A stretch of DNA of 64,000 nt, from NCBI GenBank assembly GCA_018350325.1, contig JAEVLN010000005.1, forward strand, positions 878,142 to 942,141. Reading direction: 5' to 3'. Each line of letters starts with the position of its first letter. The first letter of the stretch is position 1. Below the pieces are notes generated by a model. It worked only from the letters and a program-made list of their open reading frames with translations. It did not search any database and was not told the origin of the DNA. Origin of the DNA: Globodera rostochiensis. Its lineage: Eukaryota; Nematoda; Chromadorea; Rhabditida; Heteroderidae. The translations under genes and the position numbers were made by a program. Below, piece after piece: positions 12,063 to 24,026 of this stretch.

Positions 12063-12824
12063 TCAAAATGCTTTTGCCGGACATTTCTTTGTGGACATAG
12101 CGACGCTCACGTCCAGAACATCGACTTTTGGTTCACCTTCGCCAGTCACTGTGAGTTCGGAAACCAAATATTTGCCGGGATAAATGCTGCGGGGCAGCGA
12201 GAAAAGGTCCGCGGTGCCGTTGATCGGTTTAAGCGCGGTGACATTTTCAAGAGTTGCCTTTATAAATGGTCTTTTAAATTTAATCATTTTAGGCATTTGG
12301 CACATTCAGCTTTTAATCGCATCCGGTCCGAAGTCGAATGTTTCATAACTTTCTTTAACCTAAGCCGATTTGGCCATAACTTTTTCATAATTATTACCAG
12401 ATCACTTAGTTTTTGCTTTTTAATTGCTTTTCTTCATCGAGAGCTTTAAATTTTGTATAATGGTTGACTAAGTTAGGTCTGGTTTCAGAAAGTTATAAAG
12501 CATTCAACATTCAGGAATCCACCTTTGGCATATGGATTTTATGTAATTTCAACAATTTTTATAAATTACCGAGCTTGGCAGTTGCACACGAATTTTGGCG
12601 TCGCACACCCACATGAAAATTAGGTTGTTGATCTCCAGCTCGTAATGGCGGCACTTCTCCGTTTTGTTGACCAAATTCACAGAAACTGAAAGCGCCTAGC
12701 TTGGCTTCACCTTTGTCGGCTTTTGGGTCGTTGTCGCCTTCGGGGGTTGTGTGGCCGAATAAACAATTGGCAAGTCAACGACGACCAGCACAAGGAACAA
12801 AAACATTCCCACAAATTTGTTCAT
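12063..12824 (-). pseudogene. Secreted CBM2-like cellulose-binding protein with an in-frame stop
   Basis: Two exons (12824-12570 and 12257-12063) with phase-0 junction would encode 149 residues plus stop. Residues 1-23 are a clear signal peptide (MNKFVGMFLFLVLVVV...), followed by a Thr/Pro/Lys linker and a domain resembling nematode CBM2 cellulose-binding modules: KCRHYELEINN, WVCDAKIRVQLP, a Pro/Gly turn, TVTGEGEPKVDV. The same frame is interrupted by a single TAG at 12698-12696, between the linker and the domain. Removing the stop as a 25-nt micro-intron would shift the frame and hit another stop, so I read it as a nonsense mutation, a recoded stop or an assembly error. Cyst nematodes secrete CBM2 proteins that act on plant cell walls; this copy may be dead. 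Confidence 0.7.
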
Positions 12825-13257
12825 TTTTTATTTAAAATTTTAATTGAATAGGAAAAGATTGAGGAAATTATACATTTTTGGTTATGAGCAAGATCGCCTT
12901 TTATAGGCGAAAACCAATTTAAAATTTGAGCGCTGTGCAAACAAAATTCAAATATCAGGAATTAACATCATAAACTAACGATATGGGTGGTGGTGATGAT
13001 CCTTTTTTGTTGACGTAAAACTCATAAAATAATAATGTTAACGAGCCGGGTGGCTACTTTTGTGTGTGTGAAATGTGATTTTATTTAGGCGGAAATATAT
13101 TCCAATTATTTTAATGGATGGAACGGAACTTCTTCTAAAACAGGACGGATTAGTTCGGCCAATTGTTAGCAATGTTTCTTTAAATGTGAGATCACAAAAA
13201 GCCACATAGTCTTTACGTTTCTCTGATTGCCAAATTTACTGTTTTACTTTGCGTCAT
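12825..13257. other. Short intergenic gap
   Basis: Upstream region of the CBM2-like gene and downstream of the NELL-like gene. No gene seen. Confidence 0.4.
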
Positions 13258-15757
13258 TCAAACTCTGATCAAATCCAAACAGTTTCGCTCGTCCAGCCTC
13301 TGATAGCCGGGCAAACAGTCGCATTTGAACGATCCCGGAAGATTTACGCACACGGAGCCAATGCCACACCCACCGAGCTGTTGTTGTTAATCGAATTATT
13401 TTTGTTTTTTATATTTGCCAGATAAGGGTTCCGCCTTTTTTTAAATTTCGGCGGTGCCTATTTGCCCATCATTATCGGAGGTCAAATTCAGGAAAAGCTG
13501 AAAAAACACAACAGTTGGGAGCCCCTTGCTGCCATTAACTTGTTCTCGTGCTCCATCATCCCACAAACATTCGTCCACATCGTAACATCTGGTGCCATTA
13601 CCAAAAAACCCCTGAAGCGATGTTTCGATTAACGTCTTGCAAAAAAGACACAACGATTTGCGTGACCGTTTTGCATTGGCAGATGGGCGAGTGACGGCCC
13701 GACACGCAATTGGCATTTGTATCGCATGTTCGGCTCGAGTTGGCACAATGGTCGACATTTACACAGACCGGGCAACAATGGTTGGGCAAAGTCTCCCGCT
13801 CGGCACAATCCAACGGGGCACAGTGTGCAGAATTTCTGAGTAGGAAGCGGAACTTCCACCATCAAATACATTTGCCGACTCAATTCAAAGTGCCGGTTTA
13901 TTACCGCCCGGTTTATTACCGCCCAATTCATCACCGCCCGACTCAGCGCCGTTCAAGGATCGCCTGCCGCCAAATTCAAAAAACCCATCGTCGGTAGGAG
14001 AAGAAATGGGCGGCGATGAATTAGTAACTTAGCGTCACCTGAACTCGCAGTTCATGCGTCCGTCATTGCAGCGACAAATGACGCACGACTTTGGCCAGAA
14101 AGAGGTGCCACTTTCGTACGTTTGGCCATTGTAAAAACACTAAAAAAAGTTTGTTTTGGTAGGTAAGCCTTTGAGCAAGGCCAAGCCGAGCATTGGCTCG
14201 GGCAGTCACTGATGATCACCTTTTTTCCGCATTCAGGACAGCATTTTCCGTCCCGTTTGATCGGATGGGCACAATTTAGCCGAGCACAGCCAATCGGGCC
14301 GCAGTGCACCTCAGCGTCCATACCGCAGTGACACTCGCGACATTCGGCCAACATTTGGACGCGCTGAGCCGGTGAGCGCCATTTACCATCGATCTGAGAA
14401 AAAAAACGGTTTCAACCAACACAATTAGTGCCCTCGAATTGGGATTGTTTAAATATTTCGGCAATCCATGCAGTGTAGCAGGGATGATACGTTACATATT
14501 TCGAATTCCTGGCTTTAGGTGATTGATTCCGTATTTTAAAATTTGGAATGGCACATTCCCGCTACGCTAATGTTGTTGAACCATTTCAGTGTAATTGTTT
14601 CTTCTGACCTTGCAGCCCCTCTGGTGGAGTTCGACTTTCTTCACTCTGTGCCCAAATCGCGTCAAAACTTCGTCCCAAATGTTTACGCGTTGTTCCAATT
14701 GTGAAATGCGTTGTTCCAATGCGCGAAGAAAATTCGAATTTGATTCAGCAACCGACGGAGTTCGATGCTGAATATCGACGCGATTGTCCACTCGAGTTTC
14801 AATATGGGGACAAAGCAATTCCAACGGTTTGGCCGAACTCGACGCAAACGATCGCATTTGTAAAGTGCCGTTGTTGTGGGGGGTCGAGTTGACGCCAAGC
14901 GCCGCATTCGCTCCTTTTGATAGCGGAAGAGACCTGAACATGGCCAGAATTTAAGTCTCACGGCCACAGTTTTGCTGATCAGTTACGGAAGGATATTATT
15001 CTATACACAATTTAAAAGAATTTACGACACAATGCAATTATATGTATTCAAAACAGTGTCAAATGCCCCCCCCCCTCACATAAAAAATATTTAGGTAATT
15101 AAGTATGAAAATTTGGATCAATTGATGTTATTAACAGGGGTAAAATTCGGTTAAATTAAATTTACCAACCATAAAAGCTCATCATCGACGTCAATCCAAA
15201 ATAAACGGTGACAGTTTTGTGCGACTGTCAACCTTTGCGCATCAAAAACAAACGAAATTTTGTGGAATTGATTGTTGGCAATTAAAAATGGTGTTGAAAT
15301 TGTGATCAGTTTATGTCGGCCATCGATTAAACGAAATTCGAGAAGAATCTGAATAGAAAATGCGAAATCAAAACAATTGAATTCGGCAACTTCATTAGGT
15401 GTTGGGATTGTTGACGTTTCTATTCGAAATAACAAAGTCCGATCGCCGTCTCTGAGGCTAAATAAATCAAATTTGGTCGAATTTGGTTGTCGAACATCGA
15501 ATTGGAGAGTCAAATTTCTGGCAATGAGCAATTCGTTCAGTTTGGCTGACTTAAAAGTAGCAAAACTAAAATCCGCGAAATAAGAGTTAACAAATTTCCT
15601 GCAAAAATTCTACAAAATCTCTTTATGCTAATTTAATATTATTATTATTATTATTATTATGTTCAGAAAGCACCTTCAAATGATCCAACGTAAAATTTGC
15701 TTTGCTGAAATGGGCACAGACAAAGAGAAACGGAAGAAGCAACGACAACAAATTCAT
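13258..15757 (-). CDS. NELL-like secreted protein: TSPN/laminin-G, coiled coil, two VWC, two EGF
   Basis: Eight exons: 15757-15674, 15549-15170, 14933-14609, 14393-14220, 14139-14039, 13835-13667, 13611-13540, 13377-13258; 474 aa with closed phases. Order: signal peptide (MNLLSLLLPFLFVCAHFSKA); a thrombospondin-N/laminin-G-like domain (~40-155, NNQFHKISFVFDAQRL); a short coiled coil (~235-265, ALEQRISQLEQRV); two von Willebrand C domains (CRECHCG...CCPEC; CFYNGQTYESG...HCCPVC); one EGF-like unit; and a calcium-binding EGF (DVDECL...CDCLPGY). This is the order of NELL1/NELL2, extracellular glycoproteins of about 810 aa that act in neuronal guidance and signalling. Here the protein ends after two EGF units, so most EGF repeats and the C-terminal VWC domains are missing. 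The TSPN half is also shorter than usual and an exon may have been missed. Exon 1-2 joining is the least certain. Confidence 0.8.
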
Positions 15758-18471
15758 TCGGAAGAAACGATTTGTCTCGAATATGTTCAGCAACATTCGA
15801 GAACAGCAGCAAGCATCAATCAATTTGTACGGAGTCGTTCAACTGAGCGTCCACGACTGGGCGCCAGAAACCTTTGAAAAACTGTTCTTGGAAGCAACCA
15901 AATTAAACAAATTGGTACCATCGAAAGCTTTTGTTGGGAAGATTTTGTATTCAAATACAATAGCGCCCAGTTGAGCTCAATCGTAAATTTTTTTAGCCAA
16001 ACTGTCCCTTCAAATCATCTCGTATAAAAAAAGTATTTGAGATTCAAAATATTTTATAAGATTTTTATAAAAAATCATATTTTTGAGATGCATTTCCGTC
16101 TCCAAGAAGAGAAAATGCGTTTCTCATTGGCTCGTCACACATTTGGGACGAAACGAAATTTCAGAGTCAATATGTAGCTTTGCTTCACCGCCAGCCCCAA
16201 GGATTAATTGGCCACCCACCACATCTGCTGCCTGTCGGCTTATGAATGTGGCCAATGAAAGTGGGTGAATGGAAAGAAGCGCCGCCGGCTAATCCGGATG
16301 GCACAGCTCTTCTTGGCCAGAGGCAAAACTGACAAATGCCTTGGAGAGAATGGCCAAATCTTCTCACCCCGAGGGGCCGCATGGGAAATGTGGGGGAGAG
16401 AGTGTGCCGCCCACATGTAACGGCTGACATTCTTCTTTGAAATTAGAAGGCGTTTTGTAACTTGTTTTGGGTTTGGACAAATTGAAATTGAAATGTTGAA
16501 GGCTTTAATGAAAGAAAAAAGAGAATTTCAGGGTTAAGTTTAAGCCCTTTTGTAATTTGGACATTTTTTTTTACTTTTTCGTTACAGGTCCCGTGTTAAT
16601 TTCTTCCAAAATAGGGTTTTTAAATCCGGGTAGAAAACCGACGAAATTCCCGACTAAAAAGGTGTTTGTTATTCGTGCATATAACAAAGCTGCAGAAAAA
16701 TATGTGACTGGCTGAAATATAAAAATATAAGAAGGCCCAAAAAACTCGCATAAAATGATTTTAAAAAGTTGTACAATTGGGGGCATTTAAACTAGAGACA
16801 GGACGGGATCCCGTCGGGACTTTTGATAATTTATATATTGTAACTCTAAAAATTACTTAAGCCAAAATGTATGTTGATTGCATATAAAAATTTGCTATCG
16901 ATTATCTTTAAAAAAAATCTTTCGAATTTATATTTGATTGAAAGATTTTAGGTAAAATATAAAAAATATATTTTTCAAAAATCAAAAAATCTTATTTATA
17001 TAAAGAGCAAAATGAAATGACATCATTGTCTCCTCAGCTCAGCCATCCAAATTGTGAATACAGCCCAAATGTTTTTTTAAAGCTCTTCGATAATTGACGC
17101 CCTTTGTGCAATGCTTGCACTTAAATAGAAATTTTTGAGAAATTTAATAACAATTCACAATTTGCCTTTAAATGCCGCTCACTAGCAGAATGGATGAGCT
17201 CGTGTTCCTTCAGAGCAGAGGATGTGCCGATAGACCGCCAATTTGTTGCCTTCTCTCCGATATTTTGAATTAACTTGATCAAAAAACTCAAACCAACGCT
17301 AAAAGCTATTTTTGTTGTCGATAAGAATTATTATATTTTTGTAACAATTTTATGCTTTAATTTTAAAAAGTTGTCATTTTATTAGAAGAATTTGTCTTTC
17401 ATGCCTATAAATCGTTCTTTGTTTTCTTCTCAATTTTTTCACGCTTCTTCGAATCGAAGGGTGAAAAATATCAATTTTTATGATCCGTTTTTCGCAAATA
17501 AAATTTACCGCTGATGCTTTTTACTTTTAAGCCATTTTAAAATAAATAAAAAGAATCAGTCAAAAGTCTCTTAAAAGCTAAAAATAGTCACTAAAAAGAG
17601 CCAAGGGATGGAAGTTTATCAAAAACATTTACATTAACATCTTTATTTGTTATTTTATGACTAAATTAAAAAATCCGGAATGTATGGAATTGGATTTCCA
17701 GATCCAGTTATTTCAAGGTCTCTAGTAAACTTTTGACTATTAAATTAGGTAGCTTCCATTTTTACTACATTGTTTAGATTTACTATTTGCAAGCATATTT
17801 TAAAATATTCAAGCTTAAGGCATTTAAAATACGGATTTCCGGCCATTTTTTGACTCAACCTTCCGGTTGGGGACTTGCCAATAAAACGTCCAAGCCATGA
17901 AATATGCCTTCTCAGCAAAAAACCATGGCTCACGTTGCTTGACATTTTGTGGGGCATTTTTGGGCAGTCTCTCAAGTAAATACTACGTCATATAACTTAA
18001 CAAAAAAAATTCACGTTTGATGATACAATTGCATTTTTTAATCCAAATTAGTTAATGGTATTTTTATTTCTAAATAAAGTCAATCATAATATTGCATAAA
18101 ACCGTCTAATTTTCTGAATGGACAAGTCCGACCTTCTGGAACCAATTGATCCAAGCCTTGCAAGTGTCGTTTTGATCAATTATTTTTTGAGTATTCAAAG
18201 GTTCTCTGAAATTATAAATTAATTATCGTTTTGTGGACTCAAAACAATTTTGTCGCAACAATTTTACCGGTCGAAGTCAGTTTCGCACCGGCCGCTTAGC
18301 GCTGACAAATTTGAAACGTTATAACTTTTTGCTCAAATTAAAGAATTTAATATCATTCGAATTTTAAGCTATTAATACCGTTTTATTGTTTGATTTTTTC
18401 CCCTAATGACTAAGTTATTATGAATGATTGCGCGCTAAAACGGCCGGCACCAAACTGTGCGGATCCGAATT
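15758..18471. other. Gene-less interval with one possible orphan exon
   Basis: No confident gene. Around 18121-18206 the minus strand reads as a possible last exon (acceptor TTTCAG, then EPLNTQKIIDQ... ending VGLVHSEN), perhaps a fragment related to the neighbouring orphan gene. The rest is AT-rich. Confidence 0.35.
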
Positions 18472-18585
18472 TTACATTGTAAAGTTTTGTGGAATGTCGT
18501 GCATTAATTTTTCTCGAAAAAAATCAACAAAATCCTCGTCCAATGCCTCCAAAGGTTCGCTGAATTGTTGGTTAATTAATGGAAC
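18472..18585 (-). pseudogene. Partial C-terminal copy of the neighbouring secreted orphan
   Basis: The minus strand encodes LDEDFVDFFREKLMHDIPQ then NFTM and stop. This aligns with the last ~30 residues of the gene at 18628-19377 (LDEAFVDYFQGKFMHNMPQ then NFKM). A TTCAG acceptor sits just upstream. No matching N-terminal part was found, so this is a truncated tandem duplicate. Confidence 0.6.
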
Positions 18586-18627
18586 TGTTTTGTCGTGTAC
18601 AATCGCTAATTACAAAAAAAAAAAACT

Positions 18628-19377
18628 TTACATTTTAAAGTTTTGAGGCATATTGTGCATGAATTTTCCTTGGAAATAATCCACAAACGCTTCGTCCAAT
18701 TCATCCAATTGTGGCATTTGATGAGTAACCAATTTCAAAATAATTTTTTGCATTTTTTTCGAATATTTTGTGATGCAATTTTTGATGCCCGCCACTTGCA
18801 TAAACAGCTCCAGCCCGAGTGAGTACATTTCAACAAACAGTTGCAACGACATCCATCCGGAAGAAATAATTGCATTTTCCTCTGTTGATTCTGGCAAGAT
18901 TTTTTCCGTCTGATTTCGTTGCTTCATTGTTGCTGTAACTTTTATTTCAGCAATTTTTGCCAAAAAACTAAGAACATTTTCATAAAATCCGTCTTCAACG
19001 AGAAAATGGTATTTGTTATGATCTTTTTGTGCCAATTGCAGTGCATTTTGCCATAAATTCTTTGTTAACACTCCAAAACTTTCCCTTTTAATTTTGTTAA
19101 TAAAATTTTCATATGAAAAAGTGCTAAAATTATCGCTCAACGAGTCCATTTTTGGAAACTTTTGGTCGTTCTCCAGAAACAGTTCAGTCTGGCCAACGAA
19201 AATGTATTGGACGAGAGTGATTCGGTCTTCAATTGGCAATGGATTTTGATGCACAAAATCCGCAAATTCATTTTCGAGTGCCGTTATTTTGGACAGATAG
19301 TCTTCACAGGACGAAAGGTCGACAACTTTTGAAGACAAAAATAAAATTAAAAGGGAAAAATGGAATAAATATGCCAT
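18628..19377 (-). CDS. Secreted alpha-helical orphan protein, 249 aa
   Basis: Single open reading frame from an ATG at 19377 to a stop at 18628. Residues 1-20 (MAYLFH, then FSLLILFLSS) form a strong signal peptide. The remainder is rich in Lys, Glu, Phe and Gln, with heptad-like hydrophobic spacing suggesting a helical bundle; it has no transmembrane segment and few cysteines. I do not recognise the family. The lack of introns is unlike most genes here but resembles the secreted orphan at 60399-61673. A partial copy of its C-terminus lies just downstream, showing recent local duplication. The size, secretion signal and orphan status fit an effector-like protein, but that is inference. Confidence 0.75.
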   Translation of the reverse strand: MAYLFHFSLLILFLSSKVVDLSSCEDYLSKITALENEFADFVHQNPLPIEDRITLVQYIFVGQTELFLENDQKFPKMDSLSDNFSTFSYENFINKIKRESFGVLTKNLWQNALQLAQKDHNKYHFLVEDGFYENVLSFLAKIAEIKVTATMKQRNQTEKILPESTEENAIISSGWMSLQLFVEMYSLGLELFMQVAGIKNCITKYSKKMQKIILKLVTHQMPQLDELDEAFVDYFQGKFMHNMPQNFKM

Positions 19378-19860
19378 GTGAGGAAAAATAAATATAAAAT
19401 TAAAGAAATAAAATTTGTTGAATTAAATAAATTCTTTTGCCTTTTATATATTAGGGCATTTATTTACAAATAATTTTTAAAAGTGCAATTTATTTTTTTA
19501 CCTTCTTTCACGAGTTTTTTGATTTTACCTTGTTGGCATTTTAACTAGATTTAAGAAATTTAGAAAATATATTTTATTGCATCATTTTAATAATAATGTC
19601 AACAAAAAATGTCACTGTCACAAGACGGCACTGAGCGCGAATTTTCCGGCTACATCAGAATATTTTGCAATCAGTCTCGTTATTGCAGTCTTTAGACCAA
19701 TTTTCTTAACCAACTCAGTCAACTTAATAAACGTTCTTCGACTTTGACAAATTTCGGGCTTTATTTTTTCAATTTTTTACCGAAAAACTCGACCGGCCTC
19801 TTGGCCGACCTCTATTCCTTAGTTAGCTTTTCATTTTTTGGCGATTAAAAAGATAATTAG

Positions 19861-20083
19861 TTGGGTAGGACAGTACCGGTTGAACGGTTACGAAAACTGG
19901 ATCTTCAAAATCCTGGTTAACCGATAACCGGGTACCCACGGCGGTTTAAGCACCCCTAATTATTGGACTTTTTTTAAATGATTTTTAATTATTACCGCAT
20001 TCAATGCAAGTAACTGAGCTTCAAAAAACCGGTTAACCGAAAACCGGGGGTACCGGTTTTTAGCCGGTACTGTCCTACCCTAA
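19861..20083. mobile_element. MITE with GGGTAGGACAGTACCGG terminal repeats
   Basis: Terminal inverted repeats TTGGGTAGGACAGTACCGG and TTAGGGTAGGACAGTACCGG (reverse complement of the right end), flanked by taattag on both sides (19854-19860 and 20084-20090). Non-coding interior with CCGGTTAACCG-type palindromes. Superfamily unassigned. Confidence 0.65.
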
Positions 20084-20311
20084 TAATTAGTTATACATTT
20101 TATGATTCAAATCGATTTTTTTAAAACAATTTTTTACGAGCAATGCTAATGATGATTGGATGTGTAATTAATGCATAACCCTTAAAATAATCAATTTTTA
20201 TCGAAGATATGACTTCCTATACATATTTACTTATAATATAAACAATTATTTTCTCCTAATTTTTATTAATTATTTTAGATTCAATAAAAAATCTAACAAC
20301 AATTTATTAAA

Positions 20312-22867
20312 ATGAAACGTATAACACTTTTTGTGTTATTTTTTTTTGTGCTTGCAAATTTGGAGGAACTTTGTTATGGGATGGACCATTCGGGACAAAA
20401 AAAGAAGACGGATTCAAACAGAAGCAGCAGCGTCGACAGACGGAGTTCATCTCCGTCAATTACCTCTCAAAATCGAGACCAAAACCAACAACAACCAAAT
20501 AGTTTCAATCACAAATTGGCCATTAACCCGCAACGGCCATTAATTCAACCGGACTCTTTGGAAGCGACCAGCAGACAACAAATGACAATTAACAGGCCAA
20601 TAACAACAAATCAAATTCAAATTAATCAAAAAACATCGCAAAATCGAGAAACAATTAGAAGAAACTTACCGCAAAATCGCCCAGGGAATTTATCGCAAAA
20701 TCAAACCGATAATTTGGTGCAAATAAATCCATCTTCACCAGTGTTACCAGAAATGCATGAATCTTATCAAAAAATTGTTATGGCCAATTCAAGTGAGAGT
20801 GGTTCATCATCAGCAACTCCCATTTTGATTCCAGACGATTTAATTGATGTGATAAAAGTCGGAAATGGGCAAAAGCAAAAATTAAAACGTCCAATTGCAG
20901 ACGAACCGTTGGAAGACAATGCGCACGCTAAAGGGAAACAGAAATTGGAGCATTTTTGGGAAGAAGCTGCACAAAATGAAGAAATAGAAAGCCTTAAATT
21001 AAAAAAAACTTTTTGTAATTTTTTTTAAAAATAAATTAACGAAATATGTTTGAAAAATAAATATTATTTAATTTTAGTGAACAATATGTGGACTTTTGTT
21101 ATGACAATGTTTGATATTCTGGACATTCACTTGATGCCCATAGACCAGACATTGCTGCATATTCAGCATGACGGAACTTTTGCCAAATCGAAGAAATTAA
21201 CGTTGGCACTTAAACAATTGAACCCTGACGAAATTCTGGACAGTATTTGCACAAAATTGGTGGAGAATATTACGAATAGAAATGGCATTTTGAAGGAATT
21301 ATTTGAGAAAATAAATTTGCAAGCACAAATGGTTTTTGGCCAACTTATTTTTAGGTGATTGTGTTACAAACATTTTGGAGCCTCGAGTCAAAAATTCTCA
21401 GTTTTTTGGGTCAATTATCGAATAAGTTGAGTTTAAGTCAAGGAAGGGTTCTGCTTAGAAATTTTCGGCTTCTTTAGTGTCTCGGGTCCAATTCTTGTCG
21501 TTTCAAGTCTCGATTAGTTTAAAAATAATTTTATTTTTTAATCTTTTAGAATAAACAAAAATGAGCCAGTCAAATGCGAAAGAATAAAGGATGAATCTGA
21601 AAAAATTGAAAATAAAAGGCTCAAAGTCTTATATTTTTATTTGAGATTGTTACGAAATTTGGCTGGACTATTAGAATCACCGTACAATGGCAATTTCCCC
21701 AAAAATAATGTAAGCATCGAATTGATTGCATCAATTTGGCGGGCAAAGGCCCCCTCATGCGGGCGGATGCATAATTAACGATTCCCGCACTTTGTTTGGG
21801 TGTCGATATGTGGGGCTTTTAACATTTATTGCACTATGAATTAATAAAGAAAAATTAAATTAAATTAAATTAAACTTTTAAATTCAGACCAATGTATCGC
21901 AATCTATGAGAAAATGCATTCTGAGCTGGATTAGCACAGCAATGGGGCAATTTTTTGAAGAATTTAAAGCAGTGGTAAATGGGCCTAACATTACTGAACA
22001 ACAGCGAAAGGTAGGGACCAAAAAGAATCACTTGGCATTTTGAATAACATTTATCAAATTAAACAGATTATTGTGATGAGAAATTTTGGTCAATTGGAGG
22101 TTGCCAAAGAAGTGTTGAGTATGCTTATGTTTTCCCTTGGTCAAACTTTGTCACCACTTGTTGAAGGGCAAAAGCACCTTTTCAACTTTCAATCACCGCT
22201 ATTTACTGTATTATTGGAAGACATTTCGAAAAATAATATTGCGTGTCTTTTAATGGCGCGCAAAGAACCGGTCGATTTTATGCAAATTGCCCAAAAAAGT
22301 GCCTATGTAACATCCAGGTTGCAGCGTTTTGTTGTTCATAAACAAGCCCAAATTTACCCTCCCCCCCCCCCATTCAAAAAGCGACAAATTCGCCCGACTA
22401 AAATACCGTAACCCTCGCGGATAATACGGTGTTGACCCCTTCTTAATCTATGCCAAAATGGATTTTAAATTATTATTTTTTATATTTAAAGATATGGAGT
22501 CGCTGCCACTTTTCTTCCTTTATTGTTTGATTCAATGGAGCCGCACAAAGATGACGAGAATTCTCATTTTACAATAATTAAAAATGCTAATGTTTATTTG
22601 AAACTGTGTAAATCGCTACTGAATGAGTTGGAAAATCCCGTTTTTTCAGAAGAAATTATCAAAGTAAGTGCAAACCATAGAAGTAAATGGGATTTGATTA
22701 AAAATTTCCTGTCGCAAAGTGTGGAACAATTTAACCAACTTATAAACCAATGGAAAAAGGAAAAAGAATACATAAACTTCGAAAACGAATCGGAGAAGGG
22801 TTTTGTCAGTGATTATTTGCTGGCAAATTGCATCCAATTCATTTTGAACCGCACAAATCAAAGCTAA
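20312..22867 (+). CDS. Paralogue A: secreted Q/N-rich protein with a five-exon helical C-terminal module
   Basis: Six exons: 20312-21014, 21078-21354, 21550-21709, 21888-22010, 22067-22317, 22492-22867; 629 aa, phases closed (1,2,0,0,2). The first exon encodes a signal peptide (MKRITLFVLFFFVLANLEEL) and about 215 residues that are disordered and very rich in Gln, Asn and Ser (QNRDQNQQQPN), ending in a basic stretch. Exons 2-6 encode the part shared with paralogues B (31691-36599) and C (41408-45821). Landmarks are NLQAQMVFGQLIFR at the exon 2 end, YLRLLRNLAGLLESPYNG in exon 3, LEDISKNNIACLL in exon 5 and IKNFLSQSVEQFNQLINQW in exon 6. I recognise no known domain. Secretion and rapid divergence suggest a parasitism-related or otherwise fast-evolving extracellular role; function unknown. 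Confidence 0.85.
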
Positions 22868-24026
22868 ACCGCCATTCGGGACTTATAGAAAGAAGTCTGA
22901 ACCATAAAAACAAGCTAATATTTGTTTTGAGATTCTAATGTACCTTTCACATAAGTGACATAATTTGCATAAACATCTTTACTTTTATGGGTCACTGCGG
23001 ATTTCGTTAATTTTAACAAAAATATTATTGAATTTCGCAGTTCAAAAAAAATTCAAATCTGCAATACTTTAGTTTGATGTTTCAAGGACGAGAAGCCTTT
23101 TAATGAGGATACCAATGCTTCAACCCGACCGATTTCAATGTCCTTGAAAGCTCTAAAAAGCATGTTAAAAAGTAGTGATTCAATTTGTTAAAAGAAGTTT
23201 AAATAAAAAAGTATAAACCAAAGTTTCAGGAGGCTTTAGTAGCTCTTAGAAAACTTAGAGCTTTCAAAGCACCAACATTATTTTCCAATGAGATCCGAAC
23301 TTTTTATTCAAATAAAAAAAATTTAAAATTATGTGGTCAAATTCGTTTAATTTTTGTTCTGGAATTGCAATGTTATATAATCAATTAGCATGGCATCAAT
23401 CAAAAAAGAAATAAAATTGGGCAAGAATATGAATAATTAGTAAAATATATCAACGCATTCATTTGCTATCAATTTTAGAGAGAAAGGGGAAAAAAAGGCT
23501 GAAAATGTGTCAAAAATTCAAATTGTTTAATTTTGATTCTTTGACATTTTTGTAAATTTTGAAATAAGAGAAATATTAATCTTTGGCAGTTTGGCACCTC
23601 AAAAAAGAGTTTTTTTTGGCAAATTCAAAAAAAGGGTTTTCTTCATAACGAATTATTGCTCCGTTTTCAGTGGTGGCCGATGGTTGGCGGAGTTTGAATT
23701 TGGAGTGGCCGATGCCAACTTTTGTACACTGTTATTGATGCCTGTCTGCAGTTGGACCAGCGTATAAATGCTAAAATTTTTTGTAAGAAATTGTTTAGGC
23801 AAAATTTATTTTGGTGTTTTGAGAATAAATGCCCTTTTGCCATTTTTTTTAATGCCTGCCTATTTTGGCATTTTTGGTGTTATTGCTTATTTTGGGGGTT
23901 TTTAGTAGAGTCCGGACGATTGATCAAAATCTCTGTACTTCGATCAAGATTTTTTCGAAATTCTTAATTGAAAAATCTCGAGACAAACCCTAAAAAATCC
24001 TATCTCTGATTATGGTGTTTATGTAT
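22868..24026. other. Gene-less interval
   Basis: AT-rich sequence between paralogue A and the zinc-finger gene 3' end. No supported gene. Confidence 0.45.

Noticed and set aside
12674..12698. A 25-nt micro-intron (GTGAAG...TTTCAG) that would remove the TAG in the CBM2-like gene
   Set aside because: Removal shifts the frame into an immediate stop and the intron would be implausibly short.
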